Shown in pieces: positions 1-8,564 of a DNA stretch of 64,000 nt. The notes below the pieces were generated by a model. It worked only from the letters and a program-made list of their open reading frames with translations, was not told the DNA's origin and ran no database searches. The DNA lies in the NCBI GenBank assembly GCA_013824115.1, contig PNNG01000022.1, positions 202,610 through 266,609 on the forward strand, written 5' to 3'. The translations under genes were made by a program, and so were the position numbers. The DNA is from Sphingobacteriaceae bacterium (lineage in GTDB: Bacteria > Bacteroidota > Bacteroidia > UBA7662). Each line of letters begins with the position of its first letter. Within the stretch, counting starts at the first letter, position 1.

Positions 1-304
1 AATCGAGGTAAACCGCATTGATTTGTTCGACTTTTGAAGATGGAGCATCGCTTTTAGGGCTTGTGGGTTTGCTTTGATTTTTACCTTGTAAATAAAAATA
101 AATGCTGGTGGCTGCAAATAGACCGCAAAGCGCCATCAATGCGATGCTCGTAATGTCGACGGCCGCCAATAACGGACTATGTGAAACCGTTGGGTGCGAT
201 GTTGCTTGTGCCGTATTGAAATACGACACCCCCATCAAAATGCCCAACGCTTGCAGGCCCTTGATGAGGGTGTTTGTTATGTTGAATTTCCAAATTCGGT
301 TCAT
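1..304 (-). CDS. Hypothetical membrane protein, partial (C-terminus beyond window edge)
   Basis: An open frame of 101 codons starts at an ATG (304-302) and runs off the left edge with no stop. The protein begins MNRIWKFNITNT and has two likely membrane segments: roughly residues 14-30 (KGLQALGILMGV) and 50-72 (an Ala/Leu/Ile-rich stretch ending in SIYFYLQG). A Lys/Ser/Pro-rich hydrophilic stretch follows (KNQSKPTSPKSDAPSS). It lies 71 bp downstream of the thiolase on the same strand and could be cotranscribed with it. I do not recognise the family. The frame is supported by unbroken length and sensible composition only. Confidence 0.55.
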   Translation of the reverse strand, partial: MNRIWKFNITNTLIKGLQALGILMGVSYFNTAQATSHPTVSHSPLLAAVDITSIALMALCGLFAATSIYFYLQGKNQSKPTSPKSDAPSSKVEQINAVYLD

Positions 305-375
305 TGCTTCTGAGCAACGAACATAATTAATTTCATGCGATAATCAGCCGAAGCGGTAGAAAATTCTACGAGTAC

Positions 376-1554
376 TTACATTTTTTCGATGACCATGGCA
401 CTGGCACCGCCGCCGCCGTTACAAATGCCTGCTACCCCAATTTTTCCACCTTCTTGGTGAAGCACACTGCAAAGGGTAGCAATGATGCGTGAACCCGAAC
501 TGCCAATGGGGTGACCAATAGAAACGCCGCCACCGTACACATTTACTTTGTGGGGGTCGAGCTGGAGCAGTTGGTTGTTGGCAATACATACCACGGCAAA
601 GGCTTCGTTGATTTCGTAGAAGTCAACCTCTTCGGCTTTCACACCGGCGCGCGCCATGGCCAAGGGAATGGCTTTGGCAGGGGCGGTAGTGAACCATTCG
701 GGCGCTTGTTGCGCATCGGCATAACCCAAAATGCGGGCGAGCGGCTTTATGCCCAAGGCATCGGCTTTTTCTTTGCTCATGAGCACAACGGCCGAAGCAC
801 CGTCGTTGAGATTGGAGGCATTGGCTGCGGTAATGGTGCCATTCTTATCGAAAACGGGGCGCAGGCCAGGCAATTTGTCGAAACTCACTTTGCGGAAATC
901 TTCATCCTCCCGAACCACTACCGGATCTTTGCCTTTTACTGGAATTTCTACGGGAGCAATTTCGCGATTGAATTTGCCCGCTTCCCAGGCCGCAGCTGCC
1001 CTTCTGTAGGAGCTGATGGCGTATTCGTCTTGGGCTTCGCGACTGATTTTGTGCTCACTGGCACACAACTCAGCGGCATTGCCCATGTGGTAATTGTTGT
1101 ACACATCGGTGAGGCCGTCTTTCAAAATGCCATCGGTTACCTGCGCATGGCCTAAACGTCCTCCATTGCGGAATTTATCGAGGTAATAAGGCACATTGCT
1201 CATGCTTTCCATGCCGCCAGCAACCACCACCTCATTTTGGCCCAACTGAATGCTCTGCGCACCCAACATAATGGCTTTCATGCCACTGGCACATACTTTA
1301 TTTACGGTAGTGAAAGGAGTAGTGTTTGGAATACCCGCAAAAATACCTGCCTGGGTGGCGGGGGCCTGACCCAAATTGGCAGCAATCACATTGCCCATGT
1401 ATACTTCATTCACTTCGGCTGCATCTAAGCCTGCTTGTTCCAATGCTTTTTTAATGGCAATGGCTCCCAATTGGGTGGCCGATAAAGGCGCGAGGGCACC
1501 ATTGAAACTTCCAATGGGCGTACGAGCCGCCGCTACAATATACACTTCTTTCAT
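376..1554 (-). CDS. Acetyl-CoA C-acetyltransferase (thiolase)
   Basis: A 392-aa thiolase, the usual length for the family. It catalyses reversible condensation of two acetyl-CoA, or thiolytic cleavage of 3-ketoacyl-CoA, in the cytoplasm. The start MKEVYIVAAARTPIGSF matches the canonical thiolase N-terminus. An in-frame upstream extension of 61 codons crosses the promoter region and is not credible. Visible active-site elements are the nucleophilic Cys88 in NKVCASGMKA, the NEAFA block, the His in GGGVSIGHPIGSSG and the C-terminal Cys in GICNGGGGAS. It diverges from the HD-domain gene, with 76 bp between the two starts. The family is certain. Whether it acts mainly on acetoacetyl-CoA or on longer 3-ketoacyl-CoA cannot be told from sequence. 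Confidence 0.95.
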   Translation of the reverse strand: MKEVYIVAAARTPIGSFNGALAPLSATQLGAIAIKKALEQAGLDAAEVNEVYMGNVIAANLGQAPATQAGIFAGIPNTTPFTTVNKVCASGMKAIMLGAQSIQLGQNEVVVAGGMESMSNVPYYLDKFRNGGRLGHAQVTDGILKDGLTDVYNNYHMGNAAELCASEHKISREAQDEYAISSYRRAAAAWEAGKFNREIAPVEIPVKGKDPVVVREDEDFRKVSFDKLPGLRPVFDKNGTITAANASNLNDGASAVVLMSKEKADALGIKPLARILGYADAQQAPEWFTTAPAKAIPLAMARAGVKAEEVDFYEINEAFAVVCIANNQLLQLDPHKVNVYGGGVSIGHPIGSSGSRIIATLCSVLHQEGGKIGVAGICNGGGGASAMVIEKM

Positions 1555-1592
1555 TTCACGAATTTTTAAGCATTTCGGTTTAACTTGCGGCC

Positions 1593-1626
1593 CAAAGTTA
1601 CGTTTATTTCTACCTGCTGCGTCCAA
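1593..1626 (-). promoter_or_regulatory. Bacteroidota-type promoter for the thiolase gene
   Basis: Read on the minus strand, TAACTTTG (1600-1593) matches the -7 consensus TAnnTTTG. A TTG (1626-1624) lies 23 bases upstream, at the long end of the accepted spacing. Transcription would begin about 35 bases before the thiolase ATG. Confidence 0.5.
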
Positions 1627-1630
1627 GGTT

Positions 1631-3700
1631 ATGCCGTTAAAAACGAACAAAAGGCTTATCGACTTACAAGCATTTTTCCGCTTGAGAGGAAACAGCATGC
1701 TGCGTATTGCCCTCTTGTTGGCAGCGGTAAGCGCCATTACAGCCTTGCTTCCTCACAAACTGGCATTTAGGTACGAATATGCGCTTAACAAGCCGTGGAC
1801 GCATAAAGACCTCATTGCTCCTTTTGATTTTGAAGTCAAAAAGGGTGAAATGCAACTGGAGGCCGAACGCAACAAAGCACTGTTGCGCTGGAAACCTTTT
1901 TACAAGCTCGACCCACAAGCAGAGCAAGCCGTAGAGGCACAGCTGCGCAGCGATTTTGAAGCCAGTTTAAATGCCGAAACCTTGGCGCAATTGCAAGCTT
2001 TTTTGAAGTTCTTTTATGCGCAAGGAGTGGTGGATGTATGGCCTGCAGAAGCCACCGATGGTGCATGGATTTTGGGAGAAAAGGGTACTAGCGACAAAAG
2101 AGCATTGGCTTTGTCAAGTTGCTTACATATAGATAGTTTGCAGAAAATTTGGGCATTGCGCTTACAAAGCGACAGGGTACCGGAAGACCTTCAACCTCGA
2201 CTGCTTGCGTTTTCATCTTCCTTGAAGCCCAACCTGTGGTATGATAAGGAGGTTACCGAACAACTGCGCAACGAACTGCTGGCTGGGGTGCAATTGGCTA
2301 CAGGAAAAGTACAGCAAGGCGAGCTTATTGTGAATAAAGGAAGTTTGGTGTATGAAGACACCTACCGCAAGATCAATTCATTAGAGCAACAAATAGGCGC
2401 AGGCAATTACGATGGCTGGCAGCGCTGGTGGTCGCTGCTTGGTCAGGCCCTTTTGGTAGCCATGATCATGGGCTTGCTGGTGGCCTATTTGCATTTTTTT
2501 CGCCCACAGCTTTTCGATGATTTGAGCAGCCTGTCGGTGGTACTGCTGAATTTGGTTTTGGTAGTGGCCCTTTTTACGCTGGCTACCAGCAAAGCCATTC
2601 CCTCGGTGTATCTTATTCCTTTTTGTGTACTGCCCATTCTTACCAGGGCGCTTTTCGATGGCTGGTTGGCCATGATGGTAACCCTGGTGGCTACCTTGCT
2701 CACTTCTTTTTATGCGGGTTATGCCTCCGAATACATGGTGCTGCAATTGGCAGCGGGAATGGCATCCATCTTTACACTCATCAGCATCAAGCGCAGGTCG
2801 CAGTTCTACCTGAGCTCGGGCATCATATTTTTGGTGTATGCCTTGGGTTACACGGGTTACACCTTGGTAAATAAGGGCGATTTTAGAGAGTTAATCCCCC
2901 TTTACTACGGCTATTTTGGGGTGAATGCCGTACTTACACTTATAGCTTCGCCTTTGCTCTTTGGTTACGAAAAGCTCTTTGGTTTTGTGAGTGATGTTTC
3001 TCTTATGGAGCTCAGCGATACCAACAGCCCTTTGTTGCGTCAGCTTTCTTACGAGGCCCCAGGCACATTCCAACATACTTTGCAGGTAGCCAACCTGGCG
3101 GAAGCAGCCATTTTTGAAGTGGGTGGTAACGCACTGCTGGTGAGGGTAGGGGCGCTGTACCACGACATTGGCAAGCTCAATAACCCCATTTATTTCATCG
3201 AAAATCAACATGCTTCGGTGAATCCGCACGACGACTTGCCCTTTGAAGAAAGCGCACAGCTCATTATTGGACATGTGACCGATGGGGTGGCACTGGCCAA
3301 AAAGCATCGTTTGCCCGAAATCATTGTCGATTTTATACGTACGCACCATGGCGACCAAAGGGTGGAGTACTTCTATCAATCGCAATTGCGTCAAAATCCC
3401 GATGACTCCATCGACGAAGCCCGCTACCGTTATCCAGGGCCCAAACCCTTTTCAAAAGAAACTGCTGTACTCATGATGGCCGATTCGGTGGAGGCCGCTT
3501 CGCGTAGTTTGAAAAACCCTACCGCACAAAGCATTGCCGATTTGGTGGAAGGCATTATTAACAAGCAAGTAGCCAACGAGCAATTTATCAATGCCGACAT
3601 TACGCTGCGCGATATCGCGCGCATTAAAAAGCTGTTCCGCAAAATGCTCGGTAGCATATACCATGTTCGTATTGAGTACCCAGGTCAACAAGTACGGTAA
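1631..3700 (+). CDS. 7TM-HD phosphodiesterase (PgpH-like c-di-AMP hydrolase family)
   Basis: A 689-aa membrane protein of the 7TMR-HDED/7TM/HD family, whose characterised member PgpH hydrolyses the second messenger c-di-AMP. Order: short N-terminal membrane segment (about 25-45), extracytoplasmic HDED-type region (about 50-270), a block of hydrophobic segments (about 285-465), then a cytoplasmic HD domain. The HD domain shows HTLQVANLAEAA, the metal-binding YHDIGKLNNP, GHVTDGVALA and RTHHGD. The start MPLKTNKRLIDL at 1631 gives a normal family length; longer in-frame starts would overlap the divergent thiolase. Substrate is inferred from the family. In this phylum c-di-AMP turnover is plausible but unproven. 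Confidence 0.9.
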   Translation: MPLKTNKRLIDLQAFFRLRGNSMLRIALLLAAVSAITALLPHKLAFRYEYALNKPWTHKDLIAPFDFEVKKGEMQLEAERNKALLRWKPFYKLDPQAEQAVEAQLRSDFEASLNAETLAQLQAFLKFFYAQGVVDVWPAEATDGAWILGEKGTSDKRALALSSCLHIDSLQKIWALRLQSDRVPEDLQPRLLAFSSSLKPNLWYDKEVTEQLRNELLAGVQLATGKVQQGELIVNKGSLVYEDTYRKINSLEQQIGAGNYDGWQRWWSLLGQALLVAMIMGLLVAYLHFFRPQLFDDLSSLSVVLLNLVLVVALFTLATSKAIPSVYLIPFCVLPILTRALFDGWLAMMVTLVATLLTSFYAGYASEYMVLQLAAGMASIFTLISIKRRSQFYLSSGIIFLVYALGYTGYTLVNKGDFRELIPLYYGYFGVNAVLTLIASPLLFGYEKLFGFVSDVSLMELSDTNSPLLRQLSYEAPGTFQHTLQVANLAEAAIFEVGGNALLVRVGALYHDIGKLNNPIYFIENQHASVNPHDDLPFEESAQLIIGHVTDGVALAKKHRLPEIIVDFIRTHHGDQRVEYFYQSQLRQNPDDSIDEARYRYPGPKPFSKETAVLMMADSVEAASRSLKNPTAQSIADLVEGIINKQVANEQFINADITLRDIARIKKLFRKMLGSIYHVRIEYPGQQVR

Positions 3701-3793
3701 GCCCTCTACGAAAGTTATGCACAGCATGGTGTAAAAAACGGCTTTGCAATTACCCCCGCTTTTGCCCAATTTGAGCCAACATTCTTTCGAAAC

Positions 3794-5140
3794 ATGGCCA
3801 AACGCACTTCTGTCGGTAAAAAAGAGCAAAAGATTTTTGTACTCGATACCTCTGTCATTCTGCACGACCACAATGCAATCAACAATTTTCACGAGCACGA
3901 TGTGGCCATACCCATTACGGTACTGGAAGAGCTCGATCAATTCAAAAAAGGCAACGACAGCCTGAATTTTGAAGCCCGTGAGTTTATCCGATTTTTAGAT
4001 AAAATGTCGGCCGACCACAGCTTGCAAGACTGGCTATCGTTGAACAGCATTGAAGGAGGTAGGTTCCGCGTAGAAATGCGGGAAGATGCCAGCCTCGATG
4101 CCCAAAAGATTTTTGGCGAACGCAAAGCCGATCACCGCATTTTGAACAGCGCACTGCATTTGAAGGAAAATAACCTCGACAAAAAAGTAGTGCTGGTGAC
4201 CAAAGACGTGAACCTGCGCCTCAAAGCAAAGGCCCTCGATTTGGCAGCCGAAGATTACCGTTTCGGCAAAGTCAAAAACCTGGACGATATCTATACCGGC
4301 AAAAGCGTGGTAAGCGGCATCGCCTCGGAAATCATCGATCGATTTTACCAGGATGGTTTTTGTTTGCCCGAAGATGTTGGACTTGTTGACCCGGTACCAA
4401 ACCAGTATTTCATCTTGCGCAACGGCAAAGATTCGGTCATGGCCTTCTACAATGCTTTTGATGGAAGGCTGGAGAAGGTAGAAAAACGCTTGGCCTATGG
4501 TATCAAACCGCGCAATGCTGAGCAAGCTTTCGCGCTGCATGCCGTCATGTCGGAGCAAGTACGGCTGGTTACGCTGCAAGGCATTGCCGGCACGGGTAAA
4601 ACCTTGTTGGCTTTGGCTGGCGCCTTGGAACAACGACGCTTCTACAAGCAGCTGTACCTCGCCCGACCCATCGTTCCACTGAGCAACAAAGACATTGGAT
4701 ACCTGCCTGGCGATATCAAGTCGAAGTTGAATCCTTATATGGAGCCGCTGTGGGACAACCTCAAGTTCATCCAACACCAATTCAATGAAAGCGATAAAGA
4801 CTATCAAAAAATCAATGAACTGGTGCAGCAAGAGAAGCTTACCATCACACCACTGGCGTACATCAGGGGACGCAGTTTCTCTAACATTTGCTTCATTGTT
4901 GACGAGGCCCAAAACCTCACGCCTCATGAAGTGAAAACCATCATCACCCGCGCTGGCGAGGGCACCAAAATCATTTTTACGGGCGATATCAATCAAATTG
5001 ACACCCCATACCTGGATGCACAATCGAATGGATTGACTTACCTGATAGAGCGACTCAAAGGTCAAAGCCTCTTTGCCCACATTACCCTGGAAAAAGGAGA
5101 ACGCTCGGAGCTGGCTAACTTGGCCAACGAATTACTGTAG
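3794..5140 (+). CDS. PIN domain-PhoH family ATPase
   Basis: A 448-aa cytoplasmic protein joining an N-terminal PIN ribonuclease-like domain (about 10-150; acidic residues in VLDTSVILHD, VLEELDQFKKG and LVTKDVNLRLKA) to a C-terminal PhoH NTPase. The PhoH part has a Walker A motif (GIAGTGKTLLALAG), a DEAQN Walker B block and a TGDINQID sensor motif. PIN-PhoH fusions are thought to be RNA-unwinding and RNA-cleaving enzymes, so a role in RNA turnover is likely. It lies 93 bp after the HD-domain gene, shares its strand and may be cotranscribed. A hairpin terminator follows the stop. Domains are certain; biological role is inferred. Confidence 0.93.
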   Translation: MAKRTSVGKKEQKIFVLDTSVILHDHNAINNFHEHDVAIPITVLEELDQFKKGNDSLNFEAREFIRFLDKMSADHSLQDWLSLNSIEGGRFRVEMREDASLDAQKIFGERKADHRILNSALHLKENNLDKKVVLVTKDVNLRLKAKALDLAAEDYRFGKVKNLDDIYTGKSVVSGIASEIIDRFYQDGFCLPEDVGLVDPVPNQYFILRNGKDSVMAFYNAFDGRLEKVEKRLAYGIKPRNAEQAFALHAVMSEQVRLVTLQGIAGTGKTLLALAGALEQRRFYKQLYLARPIVPLSNKDIGYLPGDIKSKLNPYMEPLWDNLKFIQHQFNESDKDYQKINELVQQEKLTITPLAYIRGRSFSNICFIVDEAQNLTPHEVKTIITRAGEGTKIIFTGDINQIDTPYLDAQSNGLTYLIERLKGQSLFAHITLEKGERSELANLANELL

Positions 5141-5158
5141 GGTAGGGTTGGGAAAGCA

Positions 5159-5184
5159 AAAAGCGGCGAAATGCCGCTTTTTTT
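5159..5184. terminator. Intrinsic terminator shared by two convergent genes
   Basis: A 9-bp stem AAAAGCGGC / GCCGCTTTT with a 5-base loop is followed by a T run. It lies between the PhoH stop (5140) and the T9SS plug stop (5183-5185). It has A and T runs on both sides and so can work in both directions. Confidence 0.8.
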
Positions 5185-6478
5185 ATCTTCCTGTGCGATT
5201 CATGGAGTTGAAACGGGTGTAACCCACCAAGCGATCGTACTGCATGCTGGTAGGGGGGCGGTGATACACAAAAATCTCATAGTCGTTTTCGGTATCCTCG
5301 TAGCTGCCTTCAAACCAAGTGTAATCGGGCAACTGTGCACCATCGCGTAGAAAAACATAGGTGTAGTCGTAAAAGCCTTGTTTGAGCAAAAGGGTAATTT
5401 GGTAACCTCCTACATCGTAATTGTAGGTCATTTTGGTGTTTTGATTCACCTGCCAATCGGTGAGCTGGCCCAAAATATGAACCGAACCACCGGCCAAGGG
5501 GCCTTGGTTGAAAAGCGTGAAGGTGGTTTCAATGTAGTCGCCATCGGTAAAGGCATCGCGTCCTTCGTTGGTTTGAATGAGGTAGCGACCATTGATGTCT
5601 TCATAAGCCAAATAGCGCAAATGCGAACGGTTGTCATCGCCACGCACCCAGGCATAAATGTGATTGCCCTCAATTTCTAACCGACCAACGCGCTCGCCCC
5701 TGAAGCGGATGTTACGCAGGTCTACTTTCCGAAACTCATTGCCTGCAGCCAGGATGTTGCGGTCGGCGTAATCATAGGTAAGCAGGTTGTTGCGGATAAA
5801 CAGAGGCAACAAACCCGCCACTTGGTTGTCCCAACGCTGGTTCTGCCGAATCACCACCTTAACCTCCTCAAAAGGGTTGAAAATGGTTTGGCTACCGGTA
5901 TTGATGTCGAAGTCAATTTCGTGCGAAGTTTGAATGGCATCGGGCCTACTCGGACGACGCAGCATAGGCGCTACTCCCATACTCGATTGCAACACAAAAA
6001 AACGGCGGGTGAGTACCGGACTTTCTTTATCGAAGTCGCGGTAAACATGCAGAACATAATTGCCCGACAACTTGATTTGCATGTTCTGGTTTGGAATGGC
6101 TAACTGGTAATGCGTATACTTAGTGAGGGTATTGAACGACTGCCGGTTAAAGGTGATTTGGTCTTCGAAAAAGCCCGCGAGGTATTGGTTTTGGAATAAA
6201 TTGCTCGGGGTCCAGTCGGCATTGCAATGAATGATTGTATAGGTATAATTGGTAAACCCCCCTTTCAAGTCATCGAAGTTGAGAAGCAAGCTTTCCGCTG
6301 GATTATTCAAATTGATGATCGGATTAGAAAAGGGTTTGCCTGGCACCAGCAACTGCACGGTTTTGATGTGTTCGGGGTAGGTATGGTCTTCGTAACGGAT
6401 ATTTCGAAAATCCTGCCCAAAGGCCATTTGGTTTAAGAGCAAACCAAGGAACAAAAGCAAAATAGGTGTTTTCATCAT
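5183..6478 (-). CDS. Type IX secretion system plug protein (DUF5103 family)
   Basis: A 431-aa protein with a signal peptide (MKTPILLLFLGLLLNQMAFGQ) matching the DUF5103 family. That family was identified as the protein closing the periplasmic side of the SprA translocon in the type IX secretion system. Supporting features are the early block NIRYEDHTYPEHIKTVQLL, the IIHCNADWTPSNL segment near residue 85 followed by QYLAGF, and a C-terminal beta-rich module. Its ATG (6478, or the next codon) overlaps the TGA of the upstream ABC-F gene, so the two are probably translationally coupled. The family is recognised from recurring sequence blocks. The role agrees with the two T9SS-sorted proteins in this window. 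Confidence 0.85.
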   Translation of the reverse strand: MMKTPILLLFLGLLLNQMAFGQDFRNIRYEDHTYPEHIKTVQLLVPGKPFSNPIINLNNPAESLLLNFDDLKGGFTNYTYTIIHCNADWTPSNLFQNQYLAGFFEDQITFNRQSFNTLTKYTHYQLAIPNQNMQIKLSGNYVLHVYRDFDKESPVLTRRFFVLQSSMGVAPMLRRPSRPDAIQTSHEIDFDINTGSQTIFNPFEEVKVVIRQNQRWDNQVAGLLPLFIRNNLLTYDYADRNILAAGNEFRKVDLRNIRFRGERVGRLEIEGNHIYAWVRGDDNRSHLRYLAYEDINGRYLIQTNEGRDAFTDGDYIETTFTLFNQGPLAGGSVHILGQLTDWQVNQNTKMTYNYDVGGYQITLLLKQGFYDYTYVFLRDGAQLPDYTWFEGSYEDTENDYEIFVYHRPPTSMQYDRLVGYTRFNSMNRTGR

Positions 6479-8397
6479 TCTAATTCGGCCATGGCTTCAA
6501 AAATTGCTTCCCATTGTTGCTGGCATTGCTCCAAGGCATGGTCAACCTGATGCAACTCGGTTTGGCATTGTTGTAACGCCTCAAAATCAGTAAAAATTTC
6601 TTCCCTTCCAATTTTTACCATCAGATCGGCTTTGGTGAGCTGTAGTGCAGCCATCTCTTTTTCTGTTTTTTCGAGTTGTTGCTGCAGTTTGTTGTATTGC
6701 TTCCGCTGCTCCTTTTGCTTTTCGTAGTCGACTTTGCCGGAGGCCGTACTGGCTTTGCTTTCTGCCGTGGCTGATGACTGGAGGGCAGGGTCGGGCTGGA
6801 AGAAAAACTGCTCTCCATAGCGCTCGGTAAAACTCTGATAGCTGCCGGGGTACACCTTTATTTCTCCGTTTTGGATGTACCAGAGCTTATTGGCTACCTC
6901 TTCTAAAAAGTAGCGGTCGTGCGAAACGGCAATAAAACTGCCTTCGTACTGCTGCAACGATTCAATGAGCATATCAACGGCATCCATGTCGAGGTGGTTG
7001 GTAGGTTCGTCGAGCAGCAAAAAATTGGCTTCCGAGAGCATGATGCCGGCCAGGGCCACCCGGGCCTTCTCTCCACCCGACAGCACTTTTACTTTTTTAT
7101 CTACCTCTTCATTGCTGAAAAGGAAAGCCCCCAGCGTATTCCTTAATTCCTGTTCGGTACGGTTGAAGGCCAGCCGCTGTGCCTCTTCTAGCACAGTATT
7201 GTTGAGCTGCAAGGCCTCGAGCTGGTGCTGGGCATAAAAAGCCATGCTTACTTGGTGGCCTTCTTCGCGCTCGCCTTCAAAGGGCTCAGAACCGAAAAGG
7301 ATACGCAGCAGGGTAGACTTGCCTTTGCCATTGGGACCAATCAACGCAATTTTATCACCGCGTTCAATGAGGGCTTCGGCTTGGCGTAAAATTTCAATGT
7401 CGGGATAAGACTTAGAGGCCTTTTTAAGCGTACAAATCACCTTTCCGGGTTGTTTTGCCACCTTCAGACGCATATTCATATGCCTATTGTCGGTTTCGCT
7501 GAGCTGCACCAAATCGCGCTTCTCGAGCAGTTTGATACGTGCTTGTACGGCCTTGGCTTTAGAGGCTTTGTAGCGGAAACGCTCCACAAAGCGCATTTCC
7601 TGCTCCAATTGCTTTTGTTGGTTTTTGTAGGTGAGCATTTCCTGCTCCAATCGCTCGGCCTTTTGGCTTTCAAATGCGTCGTAATTACCCTTATAGCTGC
7701 GCACTTTGCGGTTTTCTACCTCCAATATGCGGGTGCTTACCTGGTTTAAAAACCTACGGTCGTGCGAAACCACCACTACCGTGCCTTCATATTGACGCAG
7801 GTAGCCTTCCAGCCACTGAATGGCAGGTAAATCGAGGTGGTTGGTTGGTTCGTCGAGCATCAGCAAATCGGGTGCTTCGAGCAGGCACTTGGCCAACATC
7901 ACACGCATGCGCCAACCGCCACTGAATTTCGAAAACGACTTTTGCATATCGGCAGCCGAAAATCCCAATCCACGCAAGGTTTTTTCCACTTTCACTTCTA
8001 AGTGAAAAGCATCGGCCAATTCCAACATTTCCAACAAGCTGGCATGCTGCTGTAGTATCTCGTGGCTGTGGTTTTCAGCTAACTGCAGGGTGATGGTTTC
8101 GTATTGGTCGCGCTGTCGCAATAAATCGGCAAAAGCCTGGGCGGCCACCTCCAAAATGGGGGCTTCGCTTTGGTAGGAGAGCAGGTCTTGGTTAAAGAAG
8201 GCCGAACGCATTCCACGCATTTTTTGGATGGCCGAGCCAGCCGCATATTCGCCATGCAACAGCCTCAGCAACGACGACTTCCCTGTGCCATTTCTGCCAA
8301 TGAGTCCGATGCGCTCACCGGGGTGTAAATCAAAAGATACATCTTCATAGAGCGTTTGCCCGCCGAAGCCAAAATCGAGTGCCTGAACCGTAATCAT
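6475..8397 (-). CDS. ABC-F family ATPase (ribosome-associated type)
   Basis: A 640-aa soluble protein with two ABC domains and no membrane segment, as in Uup/EttA/YheS-like ABC-F proteins that act on the ribosome. Domain 1 has Walker A GRNGTGKSS, signature FSGGWRMRV and Walker B LLMLDEPTNHLD. Domain 2 has GPNGKGKST, LSGGEKARVALAG and LLLDEPTNHLD. The linker between them is Lys/Glu-rich and helical. The C-terminus (about 540-640) is a coiled coil rich in Gln, Lys and Glu. The start MITVQALDFGFGGQ at 8397 begins the first ABC domain directly; a start 20 codons upstream would add residues with no counterpart in the family. Nothing indicates antibiotic resistance rather than a housekeeping translation role. 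Confidence 0.93.
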   Translation of the reverse strand: MITVQALDFGFGGQTLYEDVSFDLHPGERIGLIGRNGTGKSSLLRLLHGEYAAGSAIQKMRGMRSAFFNQDLLSYQSEAPILEVAAQAFADLLRQRDQYETITLQLAENHSHEILQQHASLLEMLELADAFHLEVKVEKTLRGLGFSAADMQKSFSKFSGGWRMRVMLAKCLLEAPDLLMLDEPTNHLDLPAIQWLEGYLRQYEGTVVVVSHDRRFLNQVSTRILEVENRKVRSYKGNYDAFESQKAERLEQEMLTYKNQQKQLEQEMRFVERFRYKASKAKAVQARIKLLEKRDLVQLSETDNRHMNMRLKVAKQPGKVICTLKKASKSYPDIEILRQAEALIERGDKIALIGPNGKGKSTLLRILFGSEPFEGEREEGHQVSMAFYAQHQLEALQLNNTVLEEAQRLAFNRTEQELRNTLGAFLFSNEEVDKKVKVLSGGEKARVALAGIMLSEANFLLLDEPTNHLDMDAVDMLIESLQQYEGSFIAVSHDRYFLEEVANKLWYIQNGEIKVYPGSYQSFTERYGEQFFFQPDPALQSSATAESKASTASGKVDYEKQKEQRKQYNKLQQQLEKTEKEMAALQLTKADLMVKIGREEIFTDFEALQQCQTELHQVDHALEQCQQQWEAIFEAMAELE

Positions 8398-8456
8398 GAG
8401 GCTGCAAAATAACGGCTTTTTGGGTTGTGCTGCGAACCTCAGTATTTCTGCGTTCA

Positions 8457-8490
8457 TTCGGCCGTACAGTCAAACATTTTTCTATTTTTG
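8457..8490 (+). promoter_or_regulatory. Probable promoter of the nqr operon
   Basis: TATTTTTG (8483-8490) matches the Bacteroidota -7 element. An imperfect -33 (TTCG, 8457-8460) lies 22 bases upstream. The implied 5' leader of about 70 bases before nqrA is the longest in this window for a promoter I could place. I see no obvious hairpin in it. Confidence 0.55.
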
Positions 8491-8564
8491 CTGTTCGAAA
8501 ATCAAAGCTGATTTTCTGTCAATTTTACTCAAAAACGGCGTTTTAAAATTTGCTAGGAAGTAGT

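Noticed and set aside
511-1155. 214-codon open frame antisense to the thiolase
   Set aside because: Same explanation: shadow frame in a conserved gene.
1376-1630. 85-codon N-terminal extension of the 7TM-HD gene
   Set aside because: It runs through the divergent thiolase start and gives a chain longer than the family.
4034-5080. 348-codon open frame antisense to the PhoH gene
   Set aside because: It is entirely covered by a certain gene and has no recognisable motif or independent start context.
6475-8397. ABC-F gene as an antibiotic-resistance determinant
   Set aside because: There is no resistance-type linker feature or mobile context. Housekeeping ABC-F proteins are common in this phylum.
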